A DNA stretch of 33,687 nucleotides from NCBI GenBank assembly GCA_937873275.1, contig CALMRC010000165.1, positions 1 through 33,687 on the forward strand, written 5' to 3'. The position numbers and the translations under genes were made by a program. Below are positions 28,629 to 33,687 of the stretch, piece after piece. How positions within the stretch are numbered: position 1 is the stretch's first letter; each line of letters opens with the position of its first letter. The notes beneath the pieces were generated by a model. The model had not been told where the DNA came from and did no database searches. It worked only from the letters and a program-made list of their open reading frames with translations. This DNA comes from an uncultured Spirochaetota bacterium. GTDB taxonomy: Bacteria > Spirochaetota > Spirochaetia > Treponematales > UBA12059.

Positions 28629-31088
28629 ATGGAGCAAAAAGACTACCGCCTTGCGGCGATCCTCTACACGGACATAGCGGGCTTCTCCCGGATGATGGAG
28701 AACGACGAGGCGGGGACCCTCAGGCTCCTTCACTTCCACAACGCCGTGATCACCGAGGCCGCCGAGCGTCGGCACGGCACGGTGATCAAGACCATCGGGG
28801 ACGCCTTCCTGGTGGACTTCCGGAACACCGTGGAAGCCCTTCAGACCGCCCTGGAAATCCAGGACAAGTTCTACCAGTACAACAAGGATCACAAGGAACT
28901 GCCCCTCCTTCTGCGCATGGGCCTCCACCTCGGGGACATATACTTTTTCGAGAACGACGCCCTGGGAGAGGGGATCAACATCGCCGCGCGCCTCCAGTCC
29001 CTGGCCCACCCGGGGGCGATCTGCATCTCCCAGGACGTGTACAACCAGGTCCTGAACAAGATCGATTTCCACGCCGTGAAGCTGGGCAAGGTCTCCCTCA
29101 AGAACATCACGAAGGAGATCCACGCCTACGAGATCGCCAGCGCCAACGTGGAGTTCGACCCGAACCGGGACAAGCCCCGACCGGGCTTCCCGCCCGGCGC
29201 CTTCGCGGGCTCCCCGGCGGGGGATCCTCCCGAGCTCGGTACCCTCGGTGCCGAGTCTCCGGCCCCGGCCGCCGGTCCCTCCCGGACCTCCGCAACCGCC
29301 AACCCCCACGGGCCCGACCGCGAATACACCCCCGAAGGATCCGCGAACGTCCTCGCGGAGATCCGGAAGGCCATCCTGGAGGATACGAAGACCGAGGGCC
29401 GCCGGCTTTCGGTGGACGAGGCCCTCAAGCGCTACGGGGACTACGGCGTGGAGGCCCACGAGGTCATCGCCCGGATGGCGGAACAGGGACTCCTGATCAA
29501 ACGGACCCCCTCCCGGATCGACGCGGCGGGGGGATTCGACGGGGAATCCCTGGGCCGGGACATCGAGCGTGCCGTCCGGGGCATCGTGGCCATGGTGGAC
29601 GACAAGATCGGGGAGTACGAGTCAAGCCGTCGCCGGGATCGAAGGGAAGGCCGGGACCGGTACGAGGATCGGGGTCCGGACCGGATGGGACGGGGCATGG
29701 ACCGCATGGAAGCCCGGCTCGAGCGGTTCGCCGAACGAATGGAACGAGGAGCCGGCCGCTGGAGCGAGAAGTCCGCCATCAAGGCCGAACTCCGGAGGCA
29801 CGCCGAAACCACCGAAACCGGGGAGTGGGACAAGGAACTCAAGGACTCGGATTATTTCAAGCCAGGCCGGGAGGAGCTCGCGACCAGCTTCGAAGCCTAC
29901 CGGGAGGGCCTCGCGGACAAGGCCCGCCGTCTTCGGGGCGGTTTCGTGGGCAACCTCGTCTCCTTCCTGGGAGTGAACGCCCTCCTGTGGTTCATCAACC
30001 TCCAGCTCCAGGCGGGACCCCCCTTCCTGTGGGCGGCGATCGTCACCGCGGGATGGGGCACCGGGGTCGTCTCGAACCTGGCGGGACTCGCCCGGGCCAA
30101 CGCCAAGCTCCGGGAGGCGGACCGGGTTCCGGACCTGGAGGGCGAGGCCCTGGCCACCTACAAGAAGCTCAACATCGTCCGGGACTCCATGGCCAAGCAC
30201 ACCGCCAGCGTCCTGACCGTACCGGCCCTCCTCTTCACCATCCACGCCGTGGCGACCCCCCTGGTCTTCCCCTGGTGGCTCATACCCTCGGGTATCATGG
30301 CGATCAGCTGGATATCCCACGCGATCGCCTACGCCTCGACCCGCGGCCGCCTGGAGGCCAAGCTGTTCAAGGAAGCCGGAGTCGGAGGCTGGCGGGACCT
30401 CTTCCGGATCGGGAAGACCCGGAAGGCCGCGGCCAAGGCGTCCGGCCCCTACGCTTCCCTGTACGCCGAGGCGGAGGCGGCCAAGGAGGCCATCGTCGCC
30501 CAGGTCAAGGCCGCCGGCAAGGACTCTCCCTTCGACAAGGAGCTCGTCCCCTCCCTGGAGGAGTACGTGGGCCAGGTCCGGCTCCTGACCCAGACGGTCA
30601 ACGAGATCGACTCCATCATCGACGCCATCCCCATGAAGGACCTGGCCAAGGACAAGGCGGAGCTGAGGACCAAACAGGACGGCACGGCGAGCCCCTCTCT
30701 CAAGTCCGAGTACGCGCGCTCCGTCGAGGAGATCGAGAAGCAGGAGAAATCCTTCCAGGATCTCCAGGACCAGCGGGAGGTCCTGCACCTTCGCCTCAAG
30801 TCCTCGGTGAACTCCCTCAAGCAGATGCAGCTGGACATGGCCCGGTACCGAGCCAATCCCGACCTGGCGCAGTCCGCGTCCCTGGACCAGGTGAGGTCCC
30901 GAACCGGCGAGCTTTCCAAGTACCTGGAGGACCTCCGGAAGGGGTACGAGGAAGCCCGGGAAGCCGAGGATCCCTGGAAGGACCTGGAACGACAAGCAGC
31001 CGAACGGGAAGCCCGGGCCAAGGCCCTCCCGGAATCCGAGCCCTCCGGCGACGACGACGAGCCCGGCCCGGATTCCCCGTCACGTTGA
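28629..31088 (+). CDS. Adenylate cyclase with four C-terminal TM segments and coiled coil
   Basis: This 819-residue protein starts with a class III cyclase domain (residues about 5-170). All key residues are present: metal Asp15 and Asp58, adenine-selecting Lys54 and Asp110, and catalytic Asn117 and Arg121, so cAMP synthesis is expected. A Pro-rich linker (about 180-235) and a charged Arg-rich helical region follow. Two pairs of membrane helices come next, near residues 438-490 (GNLVSFLGVNALLWFINL, then FLWAAIVTAGWGTGVVSNLAG) and 520-575 (SVLTVPALLFTIHAV, then PWWLIPSGIMAISWISHAIAYA). A 200-residue coiled coil ends the protein. Cyclase before membrane helices is the reverse of the common order. 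No ribosome site; the start is set by the near-leaderless promoter. The TGA lies in the tRNA-Arg -35 box. Confidence 0.85.
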   Translation: MEQKDYRLAAILYTDIAGFSRMMENDEAGTLRLLHFHNAVITEAAERRHGTVIKTIGDAFLVDFRNTVEALQTALEIQDKFYQYNKDHKELPLLLRMGLHLGDIYFFENDALGEGINIAARLQSLAHPGAICISQDVYNQVLNKIDFHAVKLGKVSLKNITKEIHAYEIASANVEFDPNRDKPRPGFPPGAFAGSPAGDPPELGTLGAESPAPAAGPSRTSATANPHGPDREYTPEGSANVLAEIRKAILEDTKTEGRRLSVDEALKRYGDYGVEAHEVIARMAEQGLLIKRTPSRIDAAGGFDGESLGRDIERAVRGIVAMVDDKIGEYESSRRRDRREGRDRYEDRGPDRMGRGMDRMEARLERFAERMERGAGRWSEKSAIKAELRRHAETTETGEWDKELKDSDYFKPGREELATSFEAYREGLADKARRLRGGFVGNLVSFLGVNALLWFINLQLQAGPPFLWAAIVTAGWGTGVVSNLAGLARANAKLREADRVPDLEGEALATYKKLNIVRDSMAKHTASVLTVPALLFTIHAVATPLVFPWWLIPSGIMAISWISHAIAYASTRGRLEAKLFKEAGVGGWRDLFRIGKTRKAAAKASGPYASLYAEAEAAKEAIVAQVKAAGKDSPFDKELVPSLEEYVGQVRLLTQTVNEIDSIIDAIPMKDLAKDKAELRTKQDGTASPSLKSEYARSVEEIEKQEKSFQDLQDQREVLHLRLKSSVNSLKQMQLDMARYRANPDLAQSASLDQVRSRTGELSKYLEDLRKGYEEAREAEDPWKDLERQAAEREARAKALPESEPSGDDDEPGPDSPSR

Positions 31089-31114
31089 CACGGCCCGGGG
31101 TTTCCCCCTAGTAT
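31085..31114 (+). promoter_or_regulatory. tRNA-Arg promoter
   Basis: TTGACA (31085-31090) and TAGTAT (31109-31114) are separated by 18 bp. The -35 box contains the TGA stop of the cyclase gene. Confidence 0.65.
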
Positions 31115-31134
31115 CGCACAAGTATCCCGAGCGA

Positions 31135-31208
31135 GACCCGGTAGCTCAGCTGGATAGAGCGAGCGCCTCCTAAGCGCTAGGTCGTGGGTTCGACTCCCGT
31201 CCGGGTCA
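31135..31208 (+). tRNA. tRNA-Arg (anticodon CCU)
   Basis: The cloverleaf is complete. The acceptor GACCCGG pairs with CCGGGTC, and the D arm GCTC pairs with GAGC. The anticodon stem AGCGC pairs with GCGCT around loop CTCCTAA, and the T stem GTGGG pairs around TTCGACT. The anticodon CCT reads AGG. The discriminator is A31208 and no CCA is encoded. Confidence 0.95.
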
Positions 31209-31215
31209 AACGAAG

Positions 31216-31249
31216 CGGCCCGCAGGCATCCCGCCCGCGGGCCGTTTTT
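31216..31249 (+). terminator. Rho-independent terminator after tRNA-Arg
   Basis: Stem CGGCCCGC (31216-31223) pairs with GCGGGCCG (31237-31244), with a 13-nt loop, followed by five T. It also separates the tRNA from the convergent GyrI-like gene. Confidence 0.85.
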
Positions 31250-31260
31250 CATTCCGGGCT

Positions 31261-31710
31261 TCACCCCTTCAGGGGGAAGTAGATGTTCGTCATAAGCTTC
31301 TCCGGGGCGGTGTCCTCCGGGGAGTTCAGGTACTCCTCGTACATGAAGGACTCCGGAATGACGCCCCTCGCGGCGACGAAAGCCGTGAGGGCGTTGTAGG
31401 TCGCCTCGATCGTGGTATACGGTCCCGTGTGCTTGGCCGAGGCGGTCGGCCCGCCGGGCAGGGAGCCCGCCTTGATCCGACCCTCCCCCGGCTCGGCCTT
31501 CCCTACCGGAAAGCCGATCTCGACGTCCAGGTCCTCCATGTCCATGTTGTGGTACAGGGCGAAGGGGGGACCCGCGAAGGGGATCCCCTTCCGGGCCATG
31601 TAGGCTGCTATCTCCCCGTAGACCGGCCCCATCGTCTCGGGCAGTTTGGCCGCGGCGGTCCGATACCGGACCGCCAGGGTGGGCTGCTCCTTCTTCCGCA
31701 GGATTTCCAT
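31261..31710 (-). CDS. GyrI-like small-molecule-binding protein
   Basis: This 149-residue protein matches the stand-alone GyrI/AraC effector-binding domain. It shows LRKKEQPTLAVRYRTAAAKLPETMGPVYGEIAAYMARKG, then GPPFALYHNMDMEDLDVEIGFPV, then LPGGPTASAKHTGPYTTIEATYNAL and the closing EEYLNSPEDTAPEKLMTNIYFPL. The acidic residue in the NSPEDT segment usually contacts cationic ligands. The ATG follows AGGAGGAACGGC; an in-frame ATG further upstream has no site. It follows the WYL regulator by 75 bp on the same strand and may bind a signal for it, but this is inference. Confidence 0.85.
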   Translation of the reverse strand: MEILRKKEQPTLAVRYRTAAAKLPETMGPVYGEIAAYMARKGIPFAGPPFALYHNMDMEDLDVEIGFPVGKAEPGEGRIKAGSLPGGPTASAKHTGPYTTIEATYNALTAFVAARGVIPESFMYEEYLNSPEDTAPEKLMTNIYFPLKG

Positions 31711-31785
31711 GCCGTTCCTCCTAAAAGTGAAGTTGAGGTCATCCTGGCACGGGTACCCCGACACCTGTATGTCGTGGTTGCCGGT

Positions 31786-32718
31786 TCACGAGTACTTTTT
31801 TCGTATCTTTTCCGCCGACGAGAGGATAATCCGGCGAATGTGTTCCGGTGCCAGCACTTCGACGTATTCCCCGTAGCTGAGGATGTGACCGTACAGCCAT
31901 CCGTCCTCGGGCATCCGGGTCCGGACCGTGACGGCGCCGTCGGCCCCCCGCTCCCGATCCTCCTCGGGATAGAACTCCTCGACCAGGGGGAGCATCTCGG
32001 GGTCGAATCGGAGCACCAGGTCCACGGGCCTGAAGGACTGCGGATCCTGCCCGGCCGCGAATCGTTCGTAGCTCATGTCCCGCCGGGGGAACCGCTCCGC
32101 CAGGATCTCCGGATCCCGGATCCGGGAGACCCGGAAAAGCCGGAAATCCTCCCGCGCCCGGCAGTAGGCGAAGAGGTACCAGGATCTCCAGGTGAAGACC
32201 AGGGTCATGGGCTCCACGATCCGTTCCGACCGCTCGAGCCGGTTGTTGGTATAGGTGATCCGGAGGAGGCGCCCGGAGTCCACGGCGGCCTGAACGAGCC
32301 GGAAGATCCCGCGCTGGGCCGGGCCTCCCCCCAGCATGCTGAAATCCACGTGAAGTTTTTCCGCCCGCTCCCGCAGCCGGCCGGCGGACGAGGCGGGCGC
32401 GAGCCCCTGGACCTTCTCCAGGGTGTCCGAGATCCGGCGATCCTCCAGGGACGAACCCATCCCCGCCAGGGCGGTCAGGATGTTGAAGAAGTCGTCCGTG
32501 GAAAGGAGGCTCCGGTCCAGCTTGAAGGAGTCCAGGATGCCGTAGCCCCCTCGGGGTCCCTGTACGCCGACCACGGGTATGCCCGCCAGGTTGATCGCCT
32601 CCATGTCCCTCTGGATCGTCCGGGGGGACACTTCGAAACGCCGGGCCAGGTCCGTGGCGCTCACCAGGTCCCGGTTCAGGAGGTACACGACGATGGATAG
32701 CAGACGATCGATCTTCAA
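31786..32718 (-). CDS. WYL-domain transcriptional regulator
   Basis: This 310-residue regulator has an N-terminal HTH_11 winged helix (KIDRLLSIVVYLLNRDLVSATDLARRFEVSPRTIQRDMEAINLAGIPVVG) and a WYL domain around residues 140-230 (LRITYTNNRLERSERIVEPMTLVFTWRSWYLFAYCRAREDFRLFRVSRI), ending in a WCX-type extension. WYL domains bind small ligands or nucleic acid ends and control repair, defence or metabolism genes. A TTG start at 32718 follows GGAGTCGGC and overlaps the TGA of the small upstream frame (TTGA), arguing for coupling. The longer frame upstream is Gly/Arg-rich and not convincing. The GyrI-like gene follows. Confidence 0.85.
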   Translation of the reverse strand: MKIDRLLSIVVYLLNRDLVSATDLARRFEVSPRTIQRDMEAINLAGIPVVGVQGPRGGYGILDSFKLDRSLLSTDDFFNILTALAGMGSSLEDRRISDTLEKVQGLAPASSAGRLRERAEKLHVDFSMLGGGPAQRGIFRLVQAAVDSGRLLRITYTNNRLERSERIVEPMTLVFTWRSWYLFAYCRAREDFRLFRVSRIRDPEILAERFPRRDMSYERFAAGQDPQSFRPVDLVLRFDPEMLPLVEEFYPEEDRERGADGAVTVRTRMPEDGWLYGHILSYGEYVEVLAPEHIRRIILSSAEKIRKKYS

Positions 32719-32945
32719 GCCGACTCCGCGTCCTTCCTCTCCGCGTCCGATACTTCGGCGGCCGCCCGCGCCGCACCCTCCGGGGTCGGCAGCAGGGCCA
32801 CCCAGAGGCTCCCGCACGCCGCGGCGGATACGACCAGGATCTTGACCCAGACGGGGGAATGGCCGGGGCGCCCAGGGACGCGAAGGTCATCCTCGCGCCG
32901 ATGGAGACGACCTTGCCCCCGGACGCGGATAATTCCCGGCCGCAT
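32715..32945 (-). CDS. Possible small membrane protein upstream of WYL gene
   Basis: This frame ends in a TGA overlapping the WYL TTG start. Its last 45 residues contain a hydrophobic segment, VKILVVSAAACGSLWVALL, followed by a charged tail. The N-terminal 30 residues from the ATG at 32945 are basic and lack character. An alternative ATG at about 32890 has an AGG before it but is in another frame, so the start is unclear or the gene is frameshifted. The stop overlap is the main support. Confidence 0.35.
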   Translation of the reverse strand: MRPGIIRVRGQGRLHRREDDLRVPGRPGHSPVWVKILVVSAAACGSLWVALLPTPEGAARAAAEVSDAERKDAESA

Positions 32946-33025
32946 CCCCGCCCATTCTACCTCGGTACCTCGGATAGGGGAATGCCCGGGGCCTTGGCGA
33001 CGCCGAAACCCTGGAATATGGGCAT

Positions 33026-33054
33026 TTGACAGTAATCCCGACCGGGTTTATCCT
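33026..33054 (+). promoter_or_regulatory. CGGC-domain gene promoter
   Basis: TTGACA (33026-33031) and TATCCT (33049-33054) are separated by 17 bp. The leader of about 17 nt contains GAGGGGG before the ATG at 33077. Confidence 0.7.
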
Positions 33055-33076
33055 GGAACCGCACGAGGGGGTCGAT

Positions 33077-33523
33077 ATGGAAACCAAGGCCAGGATCGGG
33101 ATCTTCATCTGTGACCGGTACCGCGGCTGCGCGGGGGGCAAGTGCTTCCGCTCCCTGAGGAACCGGGAGGGCGCCTTCTCCCGGTACAAGGACCTCGAGG
33201 CCGAGCTGGTCGGATTTACGAGCTGCGGGGGCTGCCCGGGAGGCAATATAGAGTACGCCGGGGAGGAGATGGTCAAGAACGGGGCCACGGTCATCCATCT
33301 GGCCACCGGCCTGGTCGTCGGCTATCCTCCCTGCCCGAGCATAGACTACTTCGCCGAGTTCCTCCGGGAGAGGTACAAGGTCGAGGTCGTCGTAGGCACC
33401 CACCCGATTCCCGCCAAATACCTGGACATGCATACCAAGCTGGGTACCTGGAACGCTCCGGAATGGAAAGCCCGGATCCAGCCCACCCTCTCGGATCCCG
33501 CCGTACGGGACGCCTACAACTGA
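33077..33523 (+). CDS. CGGC-domain protein
   Basis: This 148-residue protein has the CGGC domain, named for the CGGCPGGN motif seen here at Cys50-Cys53. It also has Cys12, Cys18 and Cys23 near the N-terminus (CDRYRGCAGGKC) and Cys86 in YPPCPSID, so a bound metal or iron-sulfur cluster is likely. The family is mostly found in anaerobes and has no assigned reaction. The ATG follows GAGGGGG. A DUF5320-like frame starts 43 bp downstream on the same strand. Such genes sit near NifX/NifB-like metal-cofactor proteins in other genomes, which suggests a metal-handling cluster continuing beyond the window. Confidence 0.85.
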   Translation: METKARIGIFICDRYRGCAGGKCFRSLRNREGAFSRYKDLEAELVGFTSCGGCPGGNIEYAGEEMVKNGATVIHLATGLVVGYPPCPSIDYFAEFLRERYKVEVVVGTHPIPAKYLDMHTKLGTWNAPEWKARIQPTLSDPAVRDAYN

Positions 33524-33566
33524 GATTCCGATAGTCGGCGACAGCCCGCCGCCCGGAGCCGGCCCG

Positions 33567-33687
33567 ATGACGGGCAGGGGCCTCGGCGCCTGTGCCGGCG
33601 GCCGTGGAGCGGGACGGGGTTACGGCCCGGATTCGGGCGGGCCGGCGGGCGGACCCGGAGGCCCGCCGCGCCGCGAAGGCTCCTCTC
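33567..33687 (+). CDS. DUF5320-like small protein, partial at window edge
   Basis: The frame opens MTGRGLGACAGGRGAGRGYG and stays open to the window end (40 codons). In DUF5320 proteins the GPMTGRGxGxCAG segment is diagnostic, and here the codons before the ATG also read G-A-G-P in frame. The ATG has GGAG 8 nt upstream. The rest is Gly/Pro-rich. If the family N-terminus is complete, translation might begin further upstream, but no ATG, GTG or TTG is in frame there. It lies directly downstream of the CGGC gene. Confidence 0.55.
   Translation, partial: MTGRGLGACAGGRGAGRGYGPDSGGPAGGPGGPPRREGSS

Noticed and set aside
28629-31088. Pycsar-type antiphage cyclase system
   Set aside because: Pycsar uses a short pyrimidine cyclase with a separate effector gene. 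This protein has adenine-selecting residues and lacks an adjacent effector gene.

Overview
This window is a GC-rich bacterial chromosome segment carrying mostly housekeeping genes, with one unusual accessory patch around a pair of tRNA genes. I infer a spirochaete-like bacterium. The reasons are the recX-rpsI-rplM order, an excisionase-type HTH fused to a nitrogen-type PTS EIIA, a long RecJ with a DRDADG motif, several class III cyclases, and tRNA genes without an encoded CCA. This is inference, not a database result. No phage structural genes, transposase, integrase or CRISPR array were seen.

Layout. 142-2009: a YjbQ-family protein and a QueG-like Fe-S protein on the minus strand, divergent from a MarR regulator. 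The regulator's promoter carries a palindrome between the -35 and -10 boxes, and a sister palindrome lies in front of the next operon. 2206-5837: a cyclase-STAND-TPR signalling protein and a lipoprotein. 5889-10709: a tight recO-thpR-deoA-recJ operon. 10760-12560: tRNA-Gln, two hairpin repeats exactly 100 bp apart, tRNA-Glu, a 70-bp palindrome that starts inside the tRNA, a nested-palindrome cassette ending in a second copy of the tRNA 3' end, and a low-GC secreted protein. 12682-17343 (minus strand): two MFS exporters, an HhH-DUF1801 fusion, an SRPBCC protein, a small membrane protein and a VF530 protein. 17532-23018 (plus strand): homoserine dehydrogenase, diguanylate cyclase, Asp/Glu racemase, an RHH/Cys protein, an E2-like acyltransferase and a cupin. 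23046-26483 (minus strand): two zinc-ribbon proteins, HTH-EIIA, recX, rpsI, rplM and a small membrane protein. 26731-31208: RNB ribonuclease, a membrane adenylate cyclase and tRNA-Arg. 31261-33687: a GyrI-like protein, a WYL regulator, a possible small membrane protein, a CGGC protein and the start of a DUF5320-like gene.

Cross-cutting signals. Good sigma70-type promoters (TTGACA-like, 16-19 bp, TATAAT-like) can be read throughout. Eight genes have a -10 box only 5-9 nt before the start codon and no Shine-Dalgarno, which suggests leaderless mRNAs, while genes inside operons have clear GGAGG-type sites. Three -35 boxes contain the TGA stop of the upstream gene. Second-messenger signalling is well represented: two cyclases with complete catalytic residues and one GGDEF protein with an intact I-site.
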